A program made the position numbers and the translations under genes. Positions 8,917 through 19,413 of a stretch of DNA of 64,000 nucleotides are shown in pieces. Positions within the stretch are counted from its first letter, which is position 1; each line of letters starts with the position of its first letter. This stretch comes from Paeniglutamicibacter sulfureus (GTDB taxonomy: Bacteria; Actinomycetota; Actinomycetes; Actinomycetales; Micrococcaceae). The notes beneath the pieces are model-generated. The model was not told where the DNA came from and did not search any database. It worked only from the letters and a program-made list of their open reading frames with translations. The stretch is taken from assembly GCF_039535115.1 (NCBI RefSeq), contig NZ_BAAAWO010000001.1, positions 4,030,001 through 4,094,000 of the forward strand, given 5' to 3'.

Positions 8917-10196
8917 GCGCGCCGGCCCCAACCCTGTCCGCCAAGTCCCTGGTACATGCGCCGGTGGGCTGGAAGACGCCCATCATGCTCTCGGTCATCG
9001 GACTGCTCTCACTGGTGTTCTTCGGCTTCGGCGGCTCTGCGCAAACCGCCACCTTCGGGATCTCCACCGGCGGCGACGTGTTCACCCTGCCGAACGTGGT
9101 GGTTCCCGGCATTGCCACCGGAATCGTGCTGGGCCTGGCCATGTGCGTGCTGGCCGGGTACTCGATCTTCATGACGCGCGAGCACCGACCCACCCCGGGC
9201 TGGGTGCCCATGGTCTTCGCCGCGCTGTTCATCTTCGCGTTCCTGGTCTGGGTCGTCTCCGGCGCCCGCACCCCGCAGATCTCCCTGGCCGGACTGATTG
9301 CCGGGTCGGTGACCCTGGCGGTGCCATTGGTCTTCGGTTCGCTTTCCGGGGTCCTGTGTGAGCGCGCCGGCGTGGTCAACATCGCCATCGAAGGCCAGCT
9401 GCTCGGCGGCGCCTTCAGCGCCGCGATTATCGCCTCGGTGACGGGCAGCCCCTTGCTTGGCCTGCTCGCCGCGGCGGTGGCAGGCGCCCTGGTCTCGGTG
9501 GTGCTGGCCATCTTCTCCATCAAGTACGTGGTCAATCAGATCATCGTCGGCGTGGTGCTCAACGTGCTGGTCTCGGGCATTACCGGGTTCCTGTTCACCA
9601 CAGTGATGCAGACCGACCCGGAACTCTACAACTCCCCGGGCCGCCTGACGGTCATCGAGATCCCCGTGCTCTCGGCCATCCCGATCATCGGCCCGATCCT
9701 TTTCCGCCAGTCCATCGTGGGCTACCTGATGTACATCGCCGTGGCGGCGGTGTGGATCGGGCTCTTCAAGACCCGCTGGGGGCTGCGCGTGCGCGCCGTG
9801 GGCGAACACCCCAAGGCCGCAGACACCCTGGGCATCAAGGTCAACACCACGCGTTTCGTCAACGTGATCATGGGCGGGGCGATCGCCGGCATCGGCGGTT
9901 CCTTCTTCACGCTGGTGGCCATCGACTCCTTCACCAAGGAAATCTCCGGCGGGCGCGGCTTCATCGCCCTGGCCGCGGTGATCTTCGGACGCTGGAACCC
10001 CATCGGGGCCTTCTTCGCCGCACTGCTCTTCGGCTTCGCCGACAATCTGCAGTCGATCCTCACCATCATCGGCACCCCGGTGCCCAGCCAGTTCATGGCG
10101 ATGCTGCCCTACGTGGTCACGGTCTTTGCCGTGGCCGGCCTGGTCGGCAAGTCACGGGCACCGGCTGCCACCGGCCAGCCCTACGTGAAGGGCTAG
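8913..10196 (+). CDS. Nucleoside ABC transporter permease, second subunit
   Basis: Second permease of the BPD_transp_2 family, 427 residues. It has several N-terminal hydrophobic helices, then the family motif CERAGVVNIAIEGQLLGGAF, and a later VRAVGEHPKAADTLGIKV coupling segment. The ATG at 8913 is preceded by AGGAGG at 8901-8906 and overlaps the previous stop, so translation is coupled. The downstream cdd gene begins 14 bases after its stop, which puts transport and catabolism in one transcript. Confidence 0.92.
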   Translation: MSAPAPTLSAKSLVHAPVGWKTPIMLSVIGLLSLVFFGFGGSAQTATFGISTGGDVFTLPNVVVPGIATGIVLGLAMCVLAGYSIFMTREHRPTPGWVPMVFAALFIFAFLVWVVSGARTPQISLAGLIAGSVTLAVPLVFGSLSGVLCERAGVVNIAIEGQLLGGAFSAAIIASVTGSPLLGLLAAAVAGALVSVVLAIFSIKYVVNQIIVGVVLNVLVSGITGFLFTTVMQTDPELYNSPGRLTVIEIPVLSAIPIIGPILFRQSIVGYLMYIAVAAVWIGLFKTRWGLRVRAVGEHPKAADTLGIKVNTTRFVNVIMGGAIAGIGGSFFTLVAIDSFTKEISGGRGFIALAAVIFGRWNPIGAFFAALLFGFADNLQSILTIIGTPVPSQFMAMLPYVVTVFAVAGLVGKSRAPAATGQPYVKG

Positions 10197-10209
10197 GGAG
10201 GGGGAAACG

Positions 10210-10626
10210 ATGATTGATTCCCCCGCTGCCCTGCCCGTGGTGGGCCAGGCCGATTGGGAGGCCCTGCGGCTGGCCGCCGTCGCCGCCATGGAACGGGCCT
10301 ACGCGCCGTACTCGAACTTCAAGGTCGGCGCCGCGGCGCTGACCGAGGACGGGCGCATCGTCTCGGGCTGCAACGTGGAAAACGCCGCCTACGGGGTCAC
10401 CTTGTGCGCCGAATGCAATATGGTCGGCGAACTCTTTGCCACCGGCGGCGGCAAGCTGCACGCCTTCTACTGCGTGGATGCCTCCGGCAACCCGCTGATG
10501 CCCTGCGGGCGCTGCCGGCAGCTGCTCTTCGAGCACAGCGGGGAGCGGATGCAGTTGATAACCCCGCGCGGCATCCAAACCATGGACCAGGTGCTGCCGG
10601 ACGCTTTCGGCAAGCACAACCTCTAG
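10210..10626 (+). CDS. cdd: Cytidine deaminase
   Basis: Converts cytidine and deoxycytidine to uridine and deoxyuridine in the cytoplasm. 138 residues, the usual size of the small tetrameric form. The substrate loop APYSNFKVGAA and the catalytic zinc motif TLCAECNMVGEL (Cys-Ala-Glu) are visible, paired with MPCGRCRQ, giving three zinc cysteines and the proton-shuttling glutamate. A GGGAGGGGGAAACG ribosome site precedes the ATG. It sits between the nucleoside permeases and deoA. Confidence 0.96.
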   Translation: MIDSPAALPVVGQADWEALRLAAVAAMERAYAPYSNFKVGAAALTEDGRIVSGCNVENAAYGVTLCAECNMVGELFATGGGKLHAFYCVDASGNPLMPCGRCRQLLFEHSGERMQLITPRGIQTMDQVLPDAFGKHNL

Positions 10627-10677
10627 GCCGCGAACCCCCCGCACCCGCGGGGCCGGCGTCCGGATCAAGGAAGACAG

Positions 10678-11991
10678 ATGAGCACCGAGAACTTTGACGC
10701 CGTTGACATCATCCGCATCAAGCGCGACCGCGGCACCCTGTCCGGGGAGCAGATCGACTGGACCATCGACGCCTACACCCGCGGGGTGATCGCCGAGGAA
10801 CAGATGGCGGCGCTGAACATGGCGATCCTGCTCAACGGCATGGACAGGGCGGAGATCTCCCGCTGGACCACCGCGATGATCAACTCGGGGCAGCGCATGG
10901 ACTTCTCCACGCTCCGCACCCCCGCCGGACTGGCGATGGCCACCACAGACAAGCACTCCACCGGCGGGGTGGGGGACAAGATCACCCTGCCGCTGGCACC
11001 GCTCGTAGCCGTTTTCGGCGTTGCCGTCCCGCAGCTCTCGGGCCGCGGGCTGGGGCACACCGGCGGCACCCTGGACAAGCTCGAGGCGATTTCCGGGTGG
11101 CGGGCCGAGCTGGGCAACGAGGCCATGATGCGCCAGCTCTCGGAGGTCGGCGCGGTGATCTGCGCCGCCGGCGCTTCCCTGGCCCCGGCCGACAAGAAGC
11201 TCTACGCGCTGCGTGACGTCACCGGCACCGTCGAGTCGATCCCGCTGATTGCCTCCTCGATCATGAGCAAGAAGATCGCCGAGGGCACCGGGGCGCTGGT
11301 GCTGGACGTGAAGGTGGGATCCGGTGCGTTCATGAAGAACCTCGCCGATGCCCGGGAACTTGCCGCCACCATGGTGAACCTGGGCACCGACGCCGGGGTG
11401 CACACCGTGGCGCTGCTGACCAACATGGACACCCCGCTGGGGCTCACCGCCGGCAATGCGATCGAGGTGGAGGAATCCATCGAGGTGCTCTCCGGGGGCG
11501 GGCCCGCCGACGTGGTGGAGCTGACCCTCGCGCTCGCCACCGAGATGCTTGCCGGGGCGGGTGTCCGCGACGTGGACGTCGCGGCTGCGCTGAAGGACGG
11601 CAGGGCGATGGACAAGTGGCGGGCCATGATCGCCGCGCAGGGCGGGGACAACGACGCGCCGTTGCCGGTGGCGAAGGAGTCGGAGACCCTCTACGCGCAA
11701 GCAGACGGCGTCCTCACCTCACTCGACGCGATGGATGTGGGAGTTGCCGCCTGGCGCCTGGGTGCCGGACGGGCCCGCCGCCAGGACCCGGTGCAGGCAG
11801 GAGCCGGCGTGCGCCTGCATGCCAAGCCCGGCGACCTCGTGCGCCGGGGTGCCCCGCTGGCCACCATGCTCACCGACACCCCCGAACGCTTCGAGCGCGC
11901 CCGCGCCCTGCTCGAGGGAGCGGCAACCATCGCACCGGCCGGAAGCCGTCCGGACATGGCACTGGTCATCGACAGGATCACCGCTTCCTGA
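10678..11991 (+). CDS. deoA: Thymidine (pyrimidine-nucleoside) phosphorylase
   Basis: Cleaves thymidine, deoxyuridine or uridine with phosphate to free base and (deoxy)ribose-1-phosphate. 437 residues, usual for the family. The phosphate-binding segment KHSTGGVGDK and the conserved LSGRGLGHTGGTLDKLE signature are intact, with the C-terminal PYNP domain following. ATG at 10678 with AGGAAGAC before it. The short gap from cdd (51 bases) contains a GC-rich potential hairpin. Together with cdd it drains imported pyrimidine nucleosides to bases and sugar phosphates. Confidence 0.95.
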   Translation: MSTENFDAVDIIRIKRDRGTLSGEQIDWTIDAYTRGVIAEEQMAALNMAILLNGMDRAEISRWTTAMINSGQRMDFSTLRTPAGLAMATTDKHSTGGVGDKITLPLAPLVAVFGVAVPQLSGRGLGHTGGTLDKLEAISGWRAELGNEAMMRQLSEVGAVICAAGASLAPADKKLYALRDVTGTVESIPLIASSIMSKKIAEGTGALVLDVKVGSGAFMKNLADARELAATMVNLGTDAGVHTVALLTNMDTPLGLTAGNAIEVEESIEVLSGGGPADVVELTLALATEMLAGAGVRDVDVAAALKDGRAMDKWRAMIAAQGGDNDAPLPVAKESETLYAQADGVLTSLDAMDVGVAAWRLGAGRARRQDPVQAGAGVRLHAKPGDLVRRGAPLATMLTDTPERFERARALLEGAATIAPAGSRPDMALVIDRITAS

Positions 11992-12157
11992 GGCGTCCCC
12001 GTCCCGGGGGCGCATGGTCCGAACGGACGATGCGCGGAACCCAGTATTCAACCCGGGGAATGATTCACGTGGCCGGTGAAATGCGGGAGAATGGGAGCCA
12101 AGTGGTTCTTGGGGCCACGAGTTGCCGCGCCTTGGGGTTTCCAGCGGTGCGCCGCCA

Positions 12158-12904
12158 ATGCAAATGAAAGACGGTTTCCCAGTGGACCTGATCAACGAGG
12201 CCATCGTTCACGCGGCAAACGCGTGGTGGATCCTGCCGATCGTTTGCCTCTTCTGCTTCATCGACGGCTTCCTGCCCATCCTTCCCTCGGAGACGCTGCT
12301 CGTCGCCCTGGGCGTCGTGGCTGCAGGCACCGGAATCCCCAACGTCTACCTGTTGATCCTTGCCGGGGCAGTGGGGGCGATCACCGGGGACCAGATGGCC
12401 TACCTGCTGGGCAGGCGCATCGGCACCGAGCGGTTCGGCTGGATGAGGCGCCCGCGCATGCAGAAGCTCTTTGCCTTTGCCCGCCGCGAACTGAACATGC
12501 GCGGGGCCATGCTGATCTTCACCGCCCGCTACGTTCCCATTGGCAGGGTGGTGGTGAACCTCAGTTCCGGAGCGACCGGCTTCTCGCACCGGCGCTTCAC
12601 CGTGCTGGATGTCGTCGGGTGTTTGACCTGGTCCAGCTATTCGGTGGCCATCGGCGTGGTTGCCGGTGCCTGGTTCCACGACAACCAGCTGCTGGGGATC
12701 GTCCTCTCTGTCGCCCTGGCCATCATCATGGGCTACCTGATCGACAAGCTCTCCCACGCCATCTTGGTGCGGACCGGGCGCCGCATTTCCGAACGTGAAA
12801 TGCGCGGTGCCAATGCCCAGGCAATCGCCATCGATGCGCCTCGCCCGGTGCGCGTTCCCGGGCAGGAACCGGAGCCCGAACCAATGGCGTCGGACGGCAA
12901 CTAG
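12158..12904 (+). CDS. DedA-family membrane protein
   Basis: Predicted inner-membrane protein of the DedA/VTT family, some members of which move undecaprenyl phosphate or other lipids. 248 residues if begun at the ATG at 12158; the ATG at 12164 and the GTG at 12182 are equally possible and none has a strong ribosome site. After a hydrophobic helix (WWILPIVCLFCFIDGFLPILPSE), the sequence has GAITGDQMAYLLGR and the family's FTARYVPIGRVVVNLSSGATG segment with its conserved arginine, then two more helices and a basic proline-rich tail. It lies between deoA and add, but no nucleoside role is implied. Confidence 0.85.
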   Translation: MQMKDGFPVDLINEAIVHAANAWWILPIVCLFCFIDGFLPILPSETLLVALGVVAAGTGIPNVYLLILAGAVGAITGDQMAYLLGRRIGTERFGWMRRPRMQKLFAFARRELNMRGAMLIFTARYVPIGRVVVNLSSGATGFSHRRFTVLDVVGCLTWSSYSVAIGVVAGAWFHDNQLLGIVLSVALAIIMGYLIDKLSHAILVRTGRRISEREMRGANAQAIAIDAPRPVRVPGQEPEPEPMASDGN

Positions 12905-12979
12905 AACTCCTTGGAAGCGTTGGGTGAACATTTGCCCCCACGTCACCTGCACCCACTGTTGGAACCTGCGGCACACCGC

Positions 12980-12985
12980 TAGGCT
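12980..12985 (+). promoter_or_regulatory. Candidate -10 box of a leaderless add transcript
   Basis: TAGGCT lies exactly 6 nt before the GTG at 12992, and TTGGAA at 12959-12964 is a possible -35 box with a short 15-nt spacer. There is no ribosome site upstream of the GTG. This suggests adenosine deaminase has its own promoter and a leaderless mRNA. Confidence 0.5.
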
Positions 12986-12991
12986 GGGCAG

Positions 12992-14197
12992 GTGACTGAC
13001 GAGATGATCCACATTGCCTATGACCCTTCCTTCGACTTCCGGGCCCTGCCCAAGGTATCGCTGCACGACCACCTCGACGGGGGCTTGCGTCCGCAAACCA
13101 TCATCGAGTTGGCGGCAGAGGCCGGCCACGCGCTTCCCTCCACCAACGCAGAGGAGCTCGGAGCCTGGTTCCGGGCCTCGGCCGATTCCGGTTCGCTGGA
13201 TCGCTACCTGGAAACCTTTGACCACACCATTGCCGTGATGCAGACCAAGGACGCGCTCAAGCGCGTGGCCATCGAATTCGTCGAGGACCTCGTCGCCGAC
13301 GGCGTGGTCTACGGCGAGGTGCGCTGGGCACCCGAACAACACCAGCGCGAGGGCCTGTCCCTGGACGACGCCGTCGAGGCCGTGCAGGCGGGAATCGAGG
13401 AGGCCAGCACCCGGCTGACCGAGGCAGGCACCCCGATCCAGGTCGGCCAGATTCTCACCGCCATGCGCCACGCCGACCGCGGCGTCGAAATCGCCGAACT
13501 CGCACTGCGCCACCGCAGCCGCGGCGTCGTCGGCTTCGACATCGCCGGTGCTGAGGAAGGCTTCCCACCCTCGCGCATGAAGAAGGCGTTCGACCTGTTG
13601 GCCGAAAACTTCTTCCCCGCCACCGTGCATGCAGGAGAGGCAGCGGGCCTGGAATCCATTCGCGACGCACTGATCACCGGACGTGCACAGCGCCTGGGCC
13701 ACGGCGTGCGCATTGCCGAGGACATCGAAATCCAGTACGGCGGACTCGACGACGACGGCGAGGAAGTCGGTGAGGACACCGGCCTGGTGAACCTGGGTCC
13801 GGTGGCCAACTGGGTGCGCGACCGCGGCATTGCCCTGGAAATCTGCCCGTCCTCCAACCTGCAGACCGGCGCCACCGCAGCATTTGGCGAGGGCATCGAG
13901 TCCCACCCGGTGGACCTGCTGATCCAGACCGGCTTCAACGTCACCATCTCCCCGGACAACCGGCTGATGAGCGGCACCACCCTCTCGGACGAGTTCGAAC
14001 TGCTCGTCGAGGCCTTCGACTACGACCTCGAGGACCTGATGGACCTCACGCTGAACGCCGCCGAGGCCGCCTTCCTTCCCCTGGAGGAGCGCGAGGCCCT
14101 GGTCGACTTCATCAATGAGGCCTACGACGCGCTCAACGACGAAGACGACGACGATGACCTCGAGTACGAGGACCTTGACGACGAGGACGAAGACTAA
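12992..14197 (+). CDS. add: Adenosine deaminase
   Basis: Hydrolyses adenosine and deoxyadenosine to inosine and deoxyinosine. 401 residues, a little longer than the usual 330-370. Metal and catalytic motifs are present: SLHDHLDGG (two zinc histidines), HAGEAAG with the catalytic glutamate, LGHGVRI, and SPDNRLMS with the zinc aspartate. Extra length comes from an acidic insertion after the LGHGVRI motif (YGGLDDDGEEVGEDTGLV) and a strongly acidic C-terminal tail of about twenty residues made almost only of Asp, Glu, Leu and Tyr. Context: last gene of the nucleoside block, probably separately transcribed. Confidence 0.95.
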   Translation: MTDEMIHIAYDPSFDFRALPKVSLHDHLDGGLRPQTIIELAAEAGHALPSTNAEELGAWFRASADSGSLDRYLETFDHTIAVMQTKDALKRVAIEFVEDLVADGVVYGEVRWAPEQHQREGLSLDDAVEAVQAGIEEASTRLTEAGTPIQVGQILTAMRHADRGVEIAELALRHRSRGVVGFDIAGAEEGFPPSRMKKAFDLLAENFFPATVHAGEAAGLESIRDALITGRAQRLGHGVRIAEDIEIQYGGLDDDGEEVGEDTGLVNLGPVANWVRDRGIALEICPSSNLQTGATAAFGEGIESHPVDLLIQTGFNVTISPDNRLMSGTTLSDEFELLVEAFDYDLEDLMDLTLNAAEAAFLPLEEREALVDFINEAYDALNDEDDDDDLEYEDLDDEDED

Positions 14198-14210
14198 GGG
14201 AGAACCCCAC

Positions 14211-14238
14211 GCGGGGTCCGGCAGCGGCCGGACCCCGC
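14211..14238 (+). terminator. GC-rich hairpin after add
   Basis: Perfect inverted repeat GCGGGGTCCGGC / GCCGGACCCCGC (14211-14222 and 14227-14238) with a 4-base loop, 13 bases after the add stop. No T-run follows, so it may act as an actinobacterial terminator without a U-tract. Confidence 0.6.
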
Positions 14239-14247
14239 CACCGAACG

Positions 14248-14287
14248 CCGGTGCATCAATGCTCGTCTTGGAGCATTGATGCACCGG
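14248..14287. repeat. Perfect 17-bp inverted repeat between add and mazG
   Basis: Arms CCGGTGCATCAATGCTC (14248-14264) and GAGCATTGATGCACCGG (14271-14287) flank the loop GTCTTG. It lies only 10 bases after the first hairpin and is less GC-rich than an ordinary local terminator. It could be a second terminator or a protein-binding site. No gene is visible between it and mazG (14488). Confidence 0.7.
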
Positions 14288-14487
14288 TCTTGGCGTTTAA
14301 GGCTTCAATCGGACATCCGCCTTCGTGGCGCGGATGTGACCGACACCGGTTCCTGCCGCGCGAAGGGGGTACCCGGGATTCGGATATCGTTGGATGCGGG
14401 CAACGCCGCCCAGGGGTCTTACACGCACCGTGCCGTCGCCGGCACGGGTTGCACCGGGCCCTTCGCCGACCAGGGGGAGAAGCAGCA

Positions 14488-16588
<2,101 letters not shown>

Positions 16589-16609
16589 CAAGCCGTAATT
16601 ACACGTAGG

Positions 16610-16648
16610 CTCGTGGGGGAACTATTCTTGGTTCCCCCACGAGTTTTT
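16610..16648 (+). terminator. Rho-independent terminator of eno
   Basis: Perfect arms CTCGTGGGGGAAC (16610-16622) and GTTCCCCCACGAG (16631-16643), 8-base loop, then TTTTT. Confidence 0.93.
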
Positions 16649-16730
16649 GTGTTAACCCCCGAAAGCTCGCCACCACGAACCTTCCGGGGCCATCTGAAAA
16701 GGGCTCCGGCATTACCGGGCAAGGAGTCAG

Positions 16731-17642
16731 ATGGCCACGCGACGTCCCCCCATGCCACGCTCCGGGTCCTCCGCCAATGACCCCGCGCGCAATGGCACGG
16801 CGAATTCCCGCCACGGCGCCGATTCGCAGGCACCCGACGAAGCGCCCAAGCGACCGCGCCCCTACCGCGAATCCCCGCCCGAAGCCGCTCCCGCGGCACA
16901 CCGCACCGCGGCCCCGCGCGGACCTGTGCGCCCCGCGGCACCGCGCCCCAAGGTCGTGCCGCTGGGTGAGGTGAACGCCTCGGGCAAGCCCGTGTCCGGC
17001 ACCGCCAAGCCAAAGCCTGCCGCCTCCAATGCAAGCACAGCAAAGGCCTCGCCTTCCAAGGCCTCACCCAAGTCCAAGGCGAACGCCAGCGGCAGCGCGA
17101 AGCCCAAGCCCACGTCCAAGCCGAAGCCCACGTCCAAGGCCACCGCCTCGCAGCGGCGCATCGAAGACCGGAATCTCCTTTCCGGAGCGGTGCGCAAGGG
17201 TGAAACGGCAGCACGCAAAACCCCGCGCAAGGGCGATGACGGGCCCAAGGTGCCGATTCCGGCGCGCAGCTTTTCGGGCCGCCTGTTGGCCCTGAGCATT
17301 GCGCTTTCGGTGTTCGCCGTCCTGCTGATCCCCAGCATTGGCACCTATGCGCGCCAGCGCGACGAAATTTCGGACCTGCGCACCTCGATCGCGGCCATGG
17401 AAGCGGAACAGGAAGCGCTCAAGGACCAAATCGCCCGCTGGGACGATCCGCTGTACATCAAGCAGCAGGCCCGCGACCGGATAAACTTGGTCATGCCCGG
17501 CGAACGCAACTACATGGTCGTCGGCGAACGGCCCGACGAAGAAGCTCCCGGCGAGGCCAACCAAAGCCCCGAGGAAGTCCGCACGGACCTTCCCTGGGTC
17601 GATGCACTCTTTGACTCGGTGCAGCGCGCCGCCACCGACTGA
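16731..17642 (+). CDS. FtsB/DivIC-type septum formation protein with long N-terminal extension
   Basis: Predicted divisome membrane protein. 303 residues. The first about 180 residues are hydrophilic and rich in Pro, Ala, Lys and Ser, including repeated KPKPTSK units. One membrane helix follows (about residues 183-203, LLALSIALSVFAVLLIPSIG), then a short coiled coil (RQRDEISDLRTSIAAMEAEQEALKDQ) and the DivIC signature WDDPLYIKQQARDRINLVMPGE. This gives a cytoplasmic tail, one crossing and an extracytoplasmic coiled coil. The gene follows eno, as in many actinobacteria, and precedes DUF501. Confidence 0.88.
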   Translation: MATRRPPMPRSGSSANDPARNGTANSRHGADSQAPDEAPKRPRPYRESPPEAAPAAHRTAAPRGPVRPAAPRPKVVPLGEVNASGKPVSGTAKPKPAASNASTAKASPSKASPKSKANASGSAKPKPTSKPKPTSKATASQRRIEDRNLLSGAVRKGETAARKTPRKGDDGPKVPIPARSFSGRLLALSIALSVFAVLLIPSIGTYARQRDEISDLRTSIAAMEAEQEALKDQIARWDDPLYIKQQARDRINLVMPGERNYMVVGERPDEEAPGEANQSPEEVRTDLPWVDALFDSVQRAATD

Positions 17643-17695
17643 GCCTGCTCCACACACACCACCTGACCCACCGACGCGAGGAGATGCTCCCAACC

Positions 17696-18415
17696 GTGGA
17701 CGCCGCGAACCAAAACCACGAAGCACTCGATGCTGCCGCCCGGGTGCCCAGCGCCGCCGACCTGGAGACGCTTTCCCGCCAACTGAACCGCCCGGTGCGC
17801 GATGTCGTGGAAATCGGCGCGCGCTGCGTCTGCGGGAACCCGCTTGTGGCCACCACCGCGCCGCGGCTGTCCTCGGGCATCCCGTTCCCGACCACGTACT
17901 ACCTGACCCACCCGGTGATCACCGCCGCGGTGTCGCGCCTCGAGGCCGGCGGCGTGATGAATGAGATGAACGCCGAACTGGAGCAGGACCCGGCGCTGGC
18001 CGCCGAGTACGTCCAGGCCCACGAACACTACCTTGCCGTGCGCGACGCCATTGGCGAGCGCTCCGGGACCGGCGCTGTGCCGGAAATCGCCGGTGTCTCC
18101 GCCGGCGGCATGCCCACCCGCGTCAAGTGCCTGCACGTGCTGGTCGGCCACTCGCTGGCCGCCGGCCCGGGCGTGAACCCGCTGGGGGACAGGGCACTGG
18201 AAGCCATCGCCGAATGGTGGACCAAGGACACCTGCCGTTGCGCCGGAGCCTGGGACACGCAGGCCCCGGCGCCGAGCCAGGACCGCTCGCGGCACGTGAA
18301 GACCCAGGCCGTGGACCCGGCCATCAAGAAGGCAGAACGCGCAGCCGCCCGTGCCGCCCGCGAGGCCGCAGCAAACGAGGGTTCCGCCGACACGAAGGAA
18401 GCCCCGGGAGCATGA
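17696..18415 (+). CDS. DUF501 family protein
   Basis: Conserved actinobacterial protein of unknown function, 239 residues from the GTG at 17696. This start is preferred over the ATG at 17684 because the ribosome site GAGGAG (17678-17683) abuts that ATG. Conserved segments include IGARCVCGNPLVATTAPRL, PFPTTYYLTHP, RVKCLHVLVGHSLAAGPGVNPLGD and the end motif CRCAGAWD. Cysteines and histidines in these motifs could bind metal (inference). A short alanine/lysine tail follows. The stop overlaps the ppx start (ATGA), so translation is coupled. Confidence 0.9.
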   Translation: MDAANQNHEALDAAARVPSAADLETLSRQLNRPVRDVVEIGARCVCGNPLVATTAPRLSSGIPFPTTYYLTHPVITAAVSRLEAGGVMNEMNAELEQDPALAAEYVQAHEHYLAVRDAIGERSGTGAVPEIAGVSAGGMPTRVKCLHVLVGHSLAAGPGVNPLGDRALEAIAEWWTKDTCRCAGAWDTQAPAPSQDRSRHVKTQAVDPAIKKAERAAARAAREAAANEGSADTKEAPGA

Positions 18416-19368
18416 CACGCGTCGCCGCCATCGACTGCGGAACCAACTCCATCCGCCTGCTCATTGCCGACCTGGTGGAAACCCCCAATGGCCCGTCGCT
18501 CACCGACGTGCTGCGCCAGATGCGCGTGGTGCGCCTGGGCCAGGACGTCGACGCCACCGGCGAATTTGCGCCGGAGGCATTGACGCGCACCTTCGCGGCC
18601 ATCGACGAATACGCGCAGCTGATCCGCGAACACGGGGCCACCTCGATCCGCTTCGTTGCCACCTCCGCGACGCGGGATGCGAAGAACAGGAACGAATTTG
18701 CCGACGGCGTGCGTCAGCGACTGGGCGTCGACCCGGAGGTCGTGCCCGGCGAGGTCGAGGCTGCGCTGTCCTATGCCGGTGCCTCCTCCGTGGCACCGGC
18801 AGCCCCCGGAACCCACATCCTGGTCGTTGACCTGGGTGGGGGATCCACCGAGTTCGTCCTGGGCAACGGGCTTGGCCCGGTGGCCTCGCGCAGCATGGAC
18901 ATGGGTTGCGTCAGGCTGACCGAGCGGTTCTGGCGCCTGGCAAAGCCGACAGCCGAATCGATCGCAGCTGCCCGCGCCCAAGTCAACGCGGTGCTCGACG
19001 AGGTCCAGCGCGACGTCGACTTTTCGCTGGTGGACCGGATCGTGGGAGTCGCCGGAACGATCACCACGCTCACCGCCGCCGCGCTGGGCCTGGACAAGTA
19101 TGACTCGACACTCATCCACGGTGCAGAGGTCGACATCGACAAACTCGAATCCACCGTCGCGTTCATGCTCGAGGCTGAACGGGAAACCCGCGCTTCACTT
19201 GGGTTCATGCACCCGGGTCGGGTGGACGTCATTGCCGCGGGGGCGCTCATCTACGGATGCATCCTGGAACGCGTCGCGCAGGCGAGCTCGGGACGGATCA
19301 CCACCGCCACGGCCTCTGAACACGATATTCTTGACGGAATTGCCCTGGGGCTTGGCACCGGCCACTGA
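18412..19368 (+). CDS. Ppx/GppA-family exopolyphosphatase or pppGpp phosphohydrolase
   Basis: Predicted to remove terminal phosphate from polyphosphate and/or pppGpp. 318 residues, the short form without an added C-terminal HD domain, typical of actinobacteria. The acetate-kinase/sugar-kinase/Hsp70-fold motifs are present: AIDCGTNSIRLLIAD at the N-terminus, FVATSATRDAKN, VVDLGGGSTEFVLG and VAGTITTLTAAALG. ATG start at 18412 overlaps the DUF501 stop. Confidence 0.93.
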   Translation: MTRVAAIDCGTNSIRLLIADLVETPNGPSLTDVLRQMRVVRLGQDVDATGEFAPEALTRTFAAIDEYAQLIREHGATSIRFVATSATRDAKNRNEFADGVRQRLGVDPEVVPGEVEAALSYAGASSVAPAAPGTHILVVDLGGGSTEFVLGNGLGPVASRSMDMGCVRLTERFWRLAKPTAESIAAARAQVNAVLDEVQRDVDFSLVDRIVGVAGTITTLTAAALGLDKYDSTLIHGAEVDIDKLESTVAFMLEAERETRASLGFMHPGRVDVIAAGALIYGCILERVAQASSGRITTATASEHDILDGIALGLGTGH

Positions 19369-19413
19369 GAACCACCGCCGGACCCCCCTGAACGCACCAC
19401 GCTAGGAGAACAC

